A DNA stretch of 7,284 bases from Candidatus Paenalcaligenes intestinipullorum (GCA_019120675.1 DWUQ01000064.1:1-7284); one strand, 5' to 3'; shown: positions 1-6,914, counted from the stretch's first letter. Notes: generated by a model from the letters alone, not told the origin. Made by a program: numbers and translations.

Positions 1-461
1 ATAAAAAACTGAGCAGTGGCCGAGTGTGGATCGTTGGTGCGTGCCATAGCCAGCGTGTATTTGTCGTTGGTGAGGCCGTTGTTGGCTTCGTTTTCCACAG
101 GGGATTTAGTGGTTTTTTGCTTCATGCCGGCTTCAAAACCACCGCCTTGAACCATAAAGTTGTCGATAACGCGGTGAAAGACCGTGCCATCGTAAAAGCC
201 TTCTTGGACATAACCCAAAAAGTTTTCTACGGTTTTAGGGGCTTTTTCAGCATTCAATTCGATAAGAATATCGCCTTTGTTGGTATGAAGCTTGACGTTA
301 GGAGTAGTGCTCATGACTGGATTACCTTCTTCTGGAGTAGGGGTGGTGTCGGCGTAAGCAGCGCTTAGCGGCATACAAGCCAAAAGACCTGCACTAAGTA
401 GCGCCCCAATTTGGGAGCGCCATGACCAGGCAGGTGGGGAAGTGAACGCAAATAAGGACAT
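1..461 (-). CDS. ppiA: Peptidyl-prolyl cis-trans isomerase, periplasmic cyclophilin type (3' end cut off by window edge)
   Basis: This gene encodes a cyclophilin that isomerises Xaa-Pro bonds, most likely to help proteins fold in the periplasm. It starts at the ATG at 461-459 and stays open to the left edge, giving 153 codons without a stop. Residues 1-37 look like a signal peptide: Arg16, a hydrophobic stretch at about 18-34, then AYA before Asp38. The cyclophilin domain starts near residue 55 and closely resembles E. coli PpiA. FHR (95-97, catalytic Arg97), NFMVQGG (101-107) and the MART...SATAQFF block (139-153) are all visible. The last part of the domain, including the Trp/His of the active site, lies outside the window. 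An AGGA motif on the minus strand (472-475) sits 10 bases before the start. It follows the TPR gene by 46 bases on the same strand, so the two are probably one transcript. Cys29 in LLAC is a weak lipobox alternative. A second in-frame ATG at 314-312 would give a form without a signal peptide. Confidence 0.93.
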   Translation of the reverse strand, partial: MSLFAFTSPPAWSWRSQIGALLSAGLLACMPLSAAYADTTPTPEEGNPVMSTTPNVKLHTNKGDILIELNAEKAPKTVENFLGYVQEGFYDGTVFHRVIDNFMVQGGGFEAGMKQKTTKSPVENEANNGLTNDKYTLAMARTNDPHSATAQFF

Positions 462-507
462 GGGTTAAAAATCCTGAAAGCAAAAGGCACAATACAGCAA
501 AGAAGCC

Positions 508-1200
508 CTATTGTTGCAGAATTTGTCGCGTTTGGTGGGCTCGGCTGTTGGCAAGGGCACCCGCCGCATCAAAGGCCTGTTGGGCTAAACGCAATCGTAC
601 TTCACCTAGGTTAGTTTGTGCGATGGCATAATTAGGGTTGGCGACTAAGGCCATTTCTAGGGCTTCCTTAGCGAGTGCGAGATTATTTTGACGCATGTGC
701 TCGGCAGCAAGGTTGTTCCAAGGCTCGGGGAGCTCAGGGTATGCAATCGTAAGCTCGCGGTACAGCTCAATCGCCTCTGCGTGGCGATTGAGCGCAGATA
801 ATGCGCGCCCTTTTAGGAAAAGCAATTGCACATCCGTACCCAACTCAGCGCGTTGTTGGCGTTGGGCTTCGCGACGCTCAATGCTTTCTAGGGCTTCTTG
901 TGCTTTGCCTTCATTGATCATTTGATTGATTTTTTGGGTCACCTGACTGGGGCTAAGTGGTACAGCAGTTTCGGCACTGGGGGTTAAGGCATCCAACACT
1001 CGACCCAAGCCTTGCCAGCCTCGGGTGGGAGTGACAGGCGCATCAAAAACCGCCCCATCAGAGGGTTTGGAGGGCGACGAGGCCTGTGCCATAGCCGGAC
1101 TCAAATTAACGCCTATAATAAGGCCAGAACACAGCAGAGCAGCAAAGCAGCGTTGACGTATAGAGTTCACGTGAGCAATCGCCTTTGAAGTAGTTTTCAT
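508..1200 (-). CDS. Exported tetratricopeptide-repeat (TPR) protein
   Basis: The 230-residue product has a signal peptide (hydrophobic core about 19-33, AMA cleavage motif at 36-38) followed by a low-complexity Ser/Pro-rich linker to about residue 60. Residues 83-118 form a helical, Glu/Gln/Arg-rich segment. Two recognisable TPR units follow: about 124-157 (LFLKGRALSALNRHAEAI with the closing Pro) and about 158-191 (WNNLAAEHMRQNNLALAKEA, then NPNY), with the start of a third helix pair at 192-212. TPRs bind other proteins, so a periplasmic scaffold or assembly role is likely, but no specific partner can be named. There is no catalytic motif. No Shine-Dalgarno sequence is visible before the ATG at 1200. 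A GTG at 1170-1168 (residue 11) has AAAGG (1182-1186) upstream and would leave a more usual 28-residue signal peptide, so the true start may be there. It lies upstream of ppiA on the same strand and diverges from cysS. Confidence 0.85.
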   Translation of the reverse strand: MKTTSKAIAHVNSIRQRCFAALLCSGLIIGVNLSPAMAQASSPSKPSDGAVFDAPVTPTRGWQGLGRVLDALTPSAETAVPLSPSQVTQKINQMINEGKAQEALESIERREAQRQQRAELGTDVQLLFLKGRALSALNRHAEAIELYRELTIAYPELPEPWNNLAAEHMRQNNLALAKEALEMALVANPNYAIAQTNLGEVRLRLAQQAFDAAGALANSRAHQTRQILQQ

Positions 1201-1206
1201 CGTAGA

Positions 1207-1237
1207 TTAGGTAGCCAGCCGTTGGGCTTGTTATACT
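1207..1237 (+). promoter_or_regulatory. Candidate promoter for the cysS operon
   Basis: TATACT at 1232-1237 is preceded by TG one base upstream (1229-1230), which makes a good extended -10 element. The only -35-like hexamer is TTAGGT at 1207-1212 with a long 19-base spacer, so recognition would rest mainly on the extended -10. Transcription from here would leave an untranslated leader of roughly 100 bases before cysS. On the opposite strand the same AT-rich patch reads TATAAC (1235-1230), a possible -10 for the divergent TPR gene, although no convincing -35 is seen for it. The call is inferred from sequence match alone. Confidence 0.38.
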
Positions 1238-1341
1238 TTACGACCACCATTTTAGCGTTAGTTAGGGGTTTGCGGCAGTTTGCATTGGTTTACAACTGCA
1301 CGTTGCGCGTATCCCGCTTTGATTTTAAGACGAATCAGCAC

Positions 1342-2832
1342 ATGTTGCGTATTTATAATAGCTTGAACCGCTCCAAAGCAGACTTTGTACCGACCGAACC
1401 TGGGCACGTCAAAATGTACGTGTGCGGCATGACGGTCTACGATTTCTGCCATTTGGGTCACGCCCGCATGTTGGTGAGCTTCGATGTGATTCAACGCTGG
1501 CTACGCCAGCTCGGCTACCAGGTTACCTATGTACGTAACATCACCGATATCGACGACAAAATCATTCGCCGCGCCGTCAGTACGAATCGCCTAATGGGCG
1601 AGGTCACACAGTTTTATATCGATGCCATGCATGCGGATGAGCTTGCATTGGGCGTCGCCAGCCCCGACTTGGAGCCGCGTGCTACAGCTTATGTAGGGGA
1701 TATGTTAGGTATTATCAAGCGTCTCGAAGACAAGGGCTTGGCCTACCAAAGCACTACGGGCGATGTAAATTATGCGGTGCGCAAGTTTAATGGTTACGGC
1801 AAGCTTTCAGGTAAAAGCCTGGACGATTTACGTGCAGGCGAGCGTGTGGCGGTTGACGATGGCAAACATGATCCTTTGGACTTTGTGCTTTGGAAAGCCG
1901 CCAAAGACCAAGAGCCAGACGAGTCTAAGTGGGCGTCGCCTTATGGCTTTGGACGTCCGGGTTGGCATATCGAGTGCTCAGCCATGAGCTATGCCTTGCT
2001 TGGTATGCCCCTAGATATTCATGGTGGAGGGCCAGACCTAAAATTCCCTCATCATGAGAATGAAATTGCTCAATCCGAAGGCGCTTTCGGTGGGCAGATG
2101 GCCAATTACTGGATGCACTGTGGGCCGTTGATGGTCAATGACGACAAGATGTCTAAATCCTTGGGCAACTTTCATACCATCCGCGATATTATTGCTAAAT
2201 CTGACCCTGACCCCAATCACGCTCACTACGAAGCTAATCCTCGTGAAGCCGAAATGCTGCGTTTTTTCATTGTACGCAATCACTATCGCAGCATTCAAAA
2301 TTACGCCTCTGCCAATTTACTCGATGCCCAACATGCGCTGGATCGTTTGTATCAGACCTTGGCTTCGGTGGGGGCGTTGGACACCAATCATGCTGAGTAT
2401 CCCGATTTGTCGGCACAGTCCTCCCTTTGGCTGAACAATGATTGGGCGCAGCGCTTTCAACAAGCGATGAATGACGATTTCAATACGGCTGGAGCGGTAG
2501 CGGTATTGTTTGATTTAGCGGCCAAAGCCAATCGTGAGCAATGCCAAGCTACGGCCAGTCTACTGCACGCGCTTGGCGGGGTATTAGGCCTGCTTCAAAC
2601 CAACCCCTCTGCTTATTTACGTTCTCCCAGTCGCTACGTGCAGCAAAATGACGCTCATCACGCAGCGGCGCAGTTGTCGGATGAGCAAATTGAATCGCTC
2701 ATCCAGCAACGCACTCAGGCTAAGGCTCAACGGGATTTCTCCCAAGCCGATGCCCTGCGCGAGCAACTGCGAGAAGCTGGGGTTGAGCTCGAAGACAAGG
2801 CCGGTGGTCTCACCACTTGGCGCCGAGCTTAG
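1342..2832 (+). CDS. cysS: Cysteinyl-tRNA synthetase
   Basis: CysS is a cytoplasmic class I aminoacyl-tRNA synthetase that charges tRNA-Cys using ATP. The product is 496 residues, close to the usual bacterial length of about 460-500. The catalytic Rossmann fold carries the HIGH-type motif HLGH at 37-40 and KMSKS at 269-273. The zinc site that discriminates cysteine is complete by alignment with the E. coli enzyme: Cys28, Cys212, His237 and Glu241. The C-terminal helical DALR-type and anticodon-recognition part occupies about 305-496. The ATG at 1342 is chosen because MLRIYNSL is the family's normal N-terminus. The frame stays open to a TTG at 1222, but those 40 extra codons match nothing in the family. 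The Shine-Dalgarno signal is weak (AAGACGA). It is the first plus-strand gene of the block, and its stop codon overlaps the ribosome-binding site of the next gene. Confidence 0.97.
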   Translation: MLRIYNSLNRSKADFVPTEPGHVKMYVCGMTVYDFCHLGHARMLVSFDVIQRWLRQLGYQVTYVRNITDIDDKIIRRAVSTNRLMGEVTQFYIDAMHADELALGVASPDLEPRATAYVGDMLGIIKRLEDKGLAYQSTTGDVNYAVRKFNGYGKLSGKSLDDLRAGERVAVDDGKHDPLDFVLWKAAKDQEPDESKWASPYGFGRPGWHIECSAMSYALLGMPLDIHGGGPDLKFPHHENEIAQSEGAFGGQMANYWMHCGPLMVNDDKMSKSLGNFHTIRDIIAKSDPDPNHAHYEANPREAEMLRFFIVRNHYRSIQNYASANLLDAQHALDRLYQTLASVGALDTNHAEYPDLSAQSSLWLNNDWAQRFQQAMNDDFNTAGAVAVLFDLAAKANREQCQATASLLHALGGVLGLLQTNPSAYLRSPSRYVQQNDAHHAAAQLSDEQIESLIQQRTQAKAQRDFSQADALREQLREAGVELEDKAGGLTTWRRA

Positions 2833-2835
2833 GAG
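2831..2835 (+). promoter_or_regulatory. Ribosome-binding site that fixes the glycosylase start
   Basis: AGGAG lies 5 bases before the ATG at 2841 and overlaps the cysS TAG stop (2830-2832). This supports 2841 over an in-frame TTG at 2817 inside cysS, and suggests that translation of the two genes is coupled. Confidence 0.8.
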
Positions 2836-2840
2836 TTTGC

Positions 2841-3470
2841 ATGACCGCTCTGCCACCGCATTATTGGGAAGAAGCCAAGGCGCACTTAATGAAGCGCGAC
2901 CGTATTTTGCGTAAATTGATCCCTGCTTATGCCCAAGAAAGCTTACACCCTAGTCCTGAGCCATTTACCACCTTAGTGCGCTCGATCGTGGCCCAGCAGG
3001 TCAGCCAAAAAACGGCCAAAAAGGTCTGGCAGCGCTTTCTGACTCGTTTTCAGCACCAAGCGACGCCACAGGATGTGCTTGCTGTCGAGCTCGAAGAGCT
3101 GCGCCAATTAGGCTTGCCCAAGCGTAAAGTCGAGTACATTATCGACCTAGCGCAGCACTTTGATCAGGAAAAAGTTGATCCGAATGCATGGCAAGAAATG
3201 GAAGATGAGGCCATAATTAAAGAATTATGCGCAATTCGAGGCATCGGTCGCTGGACAGCCGAGATGTTTTTGATTTTTAACCTGCGTCGCTCTGACGTGT
3301 TACCGTTAGATGATGCAGGCTTGATACGTGCTATATCCCAACATTATTTCAGTGGCGAGCCAGTCTCTCGTTTCGAGGCACGTGAAGTGGCTCAAGCTTG
3401 GACGCCCTGGTGTACGGTGGCAACTTGGTATTTATGGCGTAGCCTAGAGCCGGTTGTCGAGAGCGATTAA
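2841..3470 (+). CDS. AlkA/Mag-family DNA-3-methyladenine glycosylase
   Basis: The 209-residue protein belongs to the HhH-GPD superfamily of base-excision repair glycosylases. It would remove alkylated bases such as 3-methyladenine from DNA and leave an abasic site. The helix-hairpin-helix is at about 126-146, with the signature IRGIGRWTAEMF. The catalytic aspartate is most likely Asp158 in LPLDDAGL, aligned with Asp238 of E. coli AlkA. The N-terminal half contains LVRSIVAQQVS (45-55), a typical conserved helix of this family. The protein lacks the extra N-terminal domain of E. coli AlkA (282 residues) and is nearer in size to the compact Mag1-like enzymes. Only two cysteines are present (130 and 191), so it has no endonuclease III-type iron-sulphur cluster. 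It starts 8 bases after cysS and ends 28 bases before accA. Nothing here indicates Ada-type induction, so constitutive operon expression is the simplest reading. Confidence 0.9.
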   Translation: MTALPPHYWEEAKAHLMKRDRILRKLIPAYAQESLHPSPEPFTTLVRSIVAQQVSQKTAKKVWQRFLTRFQHQATPQDVLAVELEELRQLGLPKRKVEYIIDLAQHFDQEKVDPNAWQEMEDEAIIKELCAIRGIGRWTAEMFLIFNLRRSDVLPLDDAGLIRAISQHYFSGEPVSRFEAREVAQAWTPWCTVATWYLWRSLEPVVESD

Positions 3471-3498
3471 TTAAAGAGCAATCTGAAGACTTTTACCA

Positions 3499-4464
3499 AT
3501 GCGAAACACCTATCTAGAGTTTGAGCAACCTATAGCCGAACTCGAAAATAAAATTGATGAGCTACGCTACGTTCAAACTGATTCTGCAGTCGACATTTCA
3601 GAAGAAGTCAGTCGCCTACAAGAAAAGAGCCAAGCGCTCGCGCGTAATATTTATGCGAAGTTGACGCCTTGGCAGACTGCTTTAGTCGCGCGTCATCCTC
3701 AGCGTCCCTATACCTTGGATTACGTGAATGAAATTTTCACGGACTTCCACGAGCTACATGGTGATCGGATGTACGCCGATGATTTCGCTATTGTAGGGGG
3801 CTTAGCGCGCTTTAATGGCTTGCCTTGTATGGTAATTGGTCATCAAAAGGGTCGCGACACCAAAGAGCGTGCCAAACGCAATTTTGGTATGCCACGTCCC
3901 GAGGGCTACCGCAAAGCCTTGCGTCTGATGCGTTTGGCTGAAAAATTTAACATCCCTGTGTTTACCTTTGTTGATACACCTGGTGCCTACCCTGGGATCG
4001 GTGCCGAGGAGCGCGGGCAGTCCGAAGCCATTGGTCATAACTTATATGCCATGTCTGAGCTAAAGGTACCTATTATCACCACCATTATTGGTGAAGGGGG
4101 CTCTGGCGGAGCGTTGGCCATTGCAGTAGCGGATTGCGTCATGATGCTTCAGTACTCCACCTATGCGGTGATCTCCCCCGAGGGGTGTGCGTCCATTTTA
4201 TGGCGCAGCGCTGAAAAGGCTTCTGTCGCGGCCGAAGCCTTGGCTATCACTGCACCGCGTCTCAAAGAGCTTGGTTTAGTCGATCGCGTGATCGACGAAC
4301 CGACGGGCGGCGCACATCGTCAGCCTCAAGCTATGGCACGTCAACTTAGCCGAGCCTTAGCAGAGTCGCTACGTCAGCTCAGTAGCTACAGTGTCGATGA
4401 GCTCAAAGCCCAGCGTTTACAACGTTTAATGTCGTATGGCCGCTTCCAAGAGCTTAACTCTTAA
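3499..4464 (+). CDS. accA: Acetyl-CoA carboxylase carboxyltransferase subunit alpha
   Basis: AccA pairs with AccD to transfer carboxyl from carboxybiotin to acetyl-CoA, making malonyl-CoA for fatty acid synthesis in the cytoplasm. The product is 321 residues, against 319 in E. coli. The N-terminal 55 residues are a charged, probably coiled-coil segment (FEQPIAELENKIDELR) typical of proteobacterial AccA. The crotonase-like carboxyltransferase domain follows, with the HGDR block (87-90), DTPGAYPGIGAEERGQ (159-174) and the glycine-rich GEGGSGGALA (198-207), which forms an oxyanion-hole region. The end runs seven residues past the LMSYG where the E. coli protein nearly stops, and this extension overlaps tilS. 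A weak GAAG motif (3485-3488) precedes the start. No accD is in the window, as usual in proteobacteria, where the subunits are scattered. Confidence 0.98.
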   Translation: MRNTYLEFEQPIAELENKIDELRYVQTDSAVDISEEVSRLQEKSQALARNIYAKLTPWQTALVARHPQRPYTLDYVNEIFTDFHELHGDRMYADDFAIVGGLARFNGLPCMVIGHQKGRDTKERAKRNFGMPRPEGYRKALRLMRLAEKFNIPVFTFVDTPGAYPGIGAEERGQSEAIGHNLYAMSELKVPIITTIIGEGGSGGALAIAVADCVMMLQYSTYAVISPEGCASILWRSAEKASVAAEALAITAPRLKELGLVDRVIDEPTGGAHRQPQAMARQLSRALAESLRQLSSYSVDELKAQRLQRLMSYGRFQELNS

Positions 4465-5557
4465 ACGCTTACTTCAATCCACGGCGGCGCATCCACAAGC
4501 TGCCCTATGTGATCCTCTTTTGCTGCAAGCCCTCCACGAATGCTGTTTGCAGCTTCCGGCTTTTCCGACGCGTGTAGCGGTGGCCCTAAGTGGAGGGCTG
4601 GATTCAGCTAGCTTGGCCTTGCATCTTGCCGTTTGGGCGAGCGCTCACTCTATTCCCGTTTATAGTTTTCATGTGCACCATGGCTTGCAAGCGGTGGCCG
4701 ATCAGTGGCAGCAGCATGTCGGTAAGTTAGCCCAGCAGCTTGGCTTGCATGTGGCGCATCAACGGGTGCACGTTGATTTGAACCAAGGGCTAGGGATGGA
4801 GGCCTCCGCCCGCGATGCACGCTATCTCGCCTTTCAAACTATGGCTCAGCGGGCGCAGCTTTCCCATGTTTTTCTTGCTCATCACTTAGATGACCAAGCC
4901 GAAACGGTATTGCTACGCTTACTCAGAGGGGCAGGCCCTGAGGGGCTGGGGGCGATGCGACCGGTTAGCGAGCGTCAAGGGGTGCTGTACCTACGGCCAT
5001 GGCTAGACGTGGCGCGGTCACGTTTAGAGCCTGTTGGGATTGCCTTGCAGCAGCATTTGGGCTGGAGCCCTGTGCAGGATCTAACTAATCATGCAGATGA
5101 TTACACCCGAGGGGCGTTACGAGAGCGTCTCACCCCCCAGCTCAATGCACGTTGGCCGAGCTGGCAACAGGTGTTAGGTCGTCATGCACGTCTCAGCCAG
5201 CAGCATGCCGTCGTCTTACAAGAGGTGGCGGCGCAGGACTTACAAACCCTACAGCCGAGTATGAAGCCGTATGGTTTTGATTTAAAAGCGTGGCGTGCGT
5301 TATCACCTGAACGTCAAGCGTTGGTGTTGCGGCATTGGCTGCGTGCTGCGGGGGTCAATATGCCAACGGAAGCGCGTCTTGCCGATTGGATGCGTCAGTT
5401 GCGTAGCCTTCACGCTTTGGGCTTTGATCGGCAGATGCAGGTCAAACACGGCGAGCATCTGCTCGTTTGTCGCCAGGGGCGTGTCGAGCTTATTAGCCCG
5501 CTTATAGAAAAAATCTCCGCCTCAGCCCAACACAAGACGAGAAACTCGTTAGAATAG
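4436..5557 (+). CDS. tilS: tRNA(Ile)-lysidine synthetase
   Basis: TilS attaches lysine to C34 of the tRNA-Ile with anticodon CAU, using ATP, so that it reads AUA as isoleucine instead of AUG as methionine. The product is 373 residues. The PP-loop ATP-binding motif SGGLDS is at 52-57, HVHHGL at 79-84, and AHHLDDQAET at 148-157. The block DLTNHADDYTRGALRERL (215-232) corresponds to E. coli's DESN...YDRN segment, with Gly in place of the usual Asn after Arg. A middle substrate-binding domain runs from about 250 to 355. The protein stops there, about 60 residues short of E. coli TilS (432), so the C-terminal domain seems absent. The ATG at 4436 is the only ATG before the PP-loop. It overlaps accA by 29 bases, with no clear Shine-Dalgarno sequence, which suggests translation by coupling to accA. 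The first 25 or so residues have no counterpart I recognise, and a later TTG at 4520 cannot be excluded. Confidence 0.93.
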   Translation: MAASKSLTLKRLLQSTAAHPQAALCDPLLLQALHECCLQLPAFPTRVAVALSGGLDSASLALHLAVWASAHSIPVYSFHVHHGLQAVADQWQQHVGKLAQQLGLHVAHQRVHVDLNQGLGMEASARDARYLAFQTMAQRAQLSHVFLAHHLDDQAETVLLRLLRGAGPEGLGAMRPVSERQGVLYLRPWLDVARSRLEPVGIALQQHLGWSPVQDLTNHADDYTRGALRERLTPQLNARWPSWQQVLGRHARLSQQHAVVLQEVAAQDLQTLQPSMKPYGFDLKAWRALSPERQALVLRHWLRAAGVNMPTEARLADWMRQLRSLHALGFDRQMQVKHGEHLLVCRQGRVELISPLIEKISASAQHKTRNSLE

Positions 5558-5574
5558 AAAAGCTACCTTTCTAT
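5554..5574 (+). other. Small hairpin at the tilS stop codon
   Basis: ATAGAAA (5554-5560) and TTTCTAT (5568-5574) form a perfect 7-bp AT-rich stem with a 7-base loop. The tilS stop codon lies inside the left arm. No T-run follows, so it is not a classical terminator. It could affect mRNA stability between tilS and lysC, or be chance. Confidence 0.3.
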
Positions 5575-5609
5575 GACGCTCACTATTTCCATTGATTCAG
5601 AGTAAAAAG

Positions 5610-6866
5610 ATGTCCTTAATCGTACAAAAATATGGTGGTACGTCGATGGGTTCTATTGAACGCATCCGTAACGTCGCGCAACGCGTTGCCAAATGGCACG
5701 ATGCAGGTCACCAGGTTGTGGTGGTGCCCTCTGCTATGTCTGGTGAAACGAACCGCTTACTGAGCATGGCAAAGGAAATTACACCTAAGCCTAATTCTCG
5801 TGAGCAAGACATGTTAGCGGCAACAGGAGAGCAGGCCAGTAGCGCTCTACTCGCAATGACCTTGTTGTCTATGGGGGTCCCTGCGGTGAGCTATGCCGGT
5901 TGGCAGGTCCCAGTGCGTACCGATTCATCACACACCAAAGCACGCATTACCTCCATTGACGACACTCGCGTGCGGGCAGATTTGGATGCGGGCCGAGTAG
6001 TGGTGATTACTGGCTTTCAAGGCATCGATGACTTGGGTAACATTACTACATTAGGTCGTGGAGGGTCTGACACCTCAGCAGTTGCCATGGCAGCGGCGTT
6101 TGGTGCTGAGGAGTGTTTAATTTTTACCGATGTGGATGGTGTTTACACCACGGACCCGCGTGTGGTGCCTGAAGCCCGGCGCATGAAAGTGATTTCTTTC
6201 GAAGAAATGCTTGAGCTGGCCTCCTTAGGATCCAAAATTTTACAAATCCGTTCGGTTGAGTTTGCAGGTAAATACCAAGTTCCAGTACGCGTATTGTCCT
6301 CACTCACCGACCCTTCTATTCCGCTCGACGAAGAACGCAACTCGGGCACACTTATCACTTTCGAGGAAGATCAAAACATGGAAGCTGCTGTTGTCTCCGG
6401 TATTGCTTTTAGTCGCGATGAAGCCAAATTCACTCTCCGTGCGGTTCCCGATACCCCCGGGGTGGCCTATGCAATCCTCGGCCCGATTGCGGCAGCCAAT
6501 ATCGATGTCGATATGATTTTGCAAAATCTTTCCGCCCAAGGCACCACTGACTTCTCTTTTACTGTCAACCGCAATGACGCCGATCGCACCGAGCAGCTAC
6601 TCAAAGAGCAGATCGGACCTGCCGTTGGGGCAGGGGAGATCATCTCGGACAGCAAAGTAGCCAAGGTCTCAATCGTAGGTATTGGTATGCGGAGCCACGC
6701 GGGTGTAGCCAGCAGCATGTTCCAAGCCTTGTCCGAAGAGGGCATCAATATTCAAATGATTAGTACCAGCGAAATCAAAACCTCTGTCATTATTGATGAC
6801 AAATACATGGAGCTGGCAGTACGTACGTTGCACCGGGCGTTTGAGTTGGACCAAGATCGAGACTAA
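5610..6866 (+). CDS. lysC: Aspartokinase with two ACT domains
   Basis: Aspartokinase phosphorylates aspartate with ATP, the first step to lysine, methionine, threonine and diaminopimelate. The 418-residue protein matches the alpha-chain length of alpha2-beta2 enzymes such as that of Corynebacterium glutamicum (421). The kinase domain carries KYGGTSMG at 7-14, ITGFQG at 133-138, TTLGRGGSDTSAVA at 146-159 and FTDVDGVYTTDPR at 172-184. Two ACT domains follow, at about 267-340 and 348-415. NLSAQGTTD (306-314) corresponds to the effector pocket where feedback-resistance changes map in C. glutamicum, so inhibition by lysine and threonine is expected from the family. The ATG at 5610 is chosen because MSLIVQKYGGTS is the family N-terminus. 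AGAG (5599-5602) lies 7 bases upstream, and a TTG at 5592 is rejected. There is no homoserine dehydrogenase fusion. An internal ATG at 6378 could start a separate beta subunit. It follows tilS by 52 bases. Confidence 0.97.
   Translation: MSLIVQKYGGTSMGSIERIRNVAQRVAKWHDAGHQVVVVPSAMSGETNRLLSMAKEITPKPNSREQDMLAATGEQASSALLAMTLLSMGVPAVSYAGWQVPVRTDSSHTKARITSIDDTRVRADLDAGRVVVITGFQGIDDLGNITTLGRGGSDTSAVAMAAAFGAEECLIFTDVDGVYTTDPRVVPEARRMKVISFEEMLELASLGSKILQIRSVEFAGKYQVPVRVLSSLTDPSIPLDEERNSGTLITFEEDQNMEAAVVSGIAFSRDEAKFTLRAVPDTPGVAYAILGPIAAANIDVDMILQNLSAQGTTDFSFTVNRNDADRTEQLLKEQIGPAVGAGEIISDSKVAKVSIVGIGMRSHAGVASSMFQALSEEGINIQMISTSEIKTSVIIDDKYMELAVRTLHRAFELDQDRD
6364..6380 (+). promoter_or_regulatory. Candidate internal translation start for the aspartokinase beta subunit
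   Basis: AGGAAG at 6364-6369 lies 8 bases before an in-frame ATG at 6378-6380 (codon 257 of lysC). Translation from here would give a 162-residue protein, MEAAVVSGIAFSRDEAK onward, made only of the two ACT domains. In C. glutamicum and Bacillus subtilis the beta subunit starts at the matching place, in a similar sequence. The Shine-Dalgarno match here is stronger than the one for full-length lysC. Use of this site is inferred. Confidence 0.6.
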
Positions 6867-6870
6867 GCAC

Positions 6871-6900
6871 TAGCTTTTTATTTTGATCTTGTGCTAGAAT
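6871..6900 (+). promoter_or_regulatory. Candidate promoter of the tRNA-Ser gene
   Basis: TAGAAT at 6895-6900 preceded by TG and one base (6892-6894) is an extended -10 element. It would start transcription about 8 bases before the mature tRNA. The -35 is poor: TAGCTT at 6871-6876 with an 18-base spacer is the best available. The tRNA may also be reached by read-through from lysC, since no terminator lies between them. Confidence 0.42.
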
Positions 6901-6914
6901 GTTGTTTTGCTTTT

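Noticed and set aside
24..368. Open plus-strand frame of 114 codons
   Set aside because: It is antisense to the conserved cyclophilin domain and its product resembles nothing; the minus frame carries the FHR and SATAQFF motifs.
1222..1341. Forty-codon upstream extension of cysS from a TTG
   Set aside because: The family's N-terminus matches the ATG at 1342. The extension has no homology I recognise and would overlap the likely promoter.
1259..1367. Cysteine-codon-containing leader frame before cysS, as for attenuation by charged tRNA-Cys
   Set aside because: The frame holds several TGC/TGT codons but has only a TTG start without a ribosome-binding site, overlaps the cysS start, and no terminator/antiterminator pair is visible.
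2038..2298. Minus-strand frame inside cysS
   Set aside because: It is a shadow of the conserved HHENEIAQ to KMSKS region, with no ribosome-binding site or recognisable domain.
6143..6854. Several minus-strand open frames opposite lysC
   Set aside because: All are antisense shadows of the conserved kinase and ACT domains.
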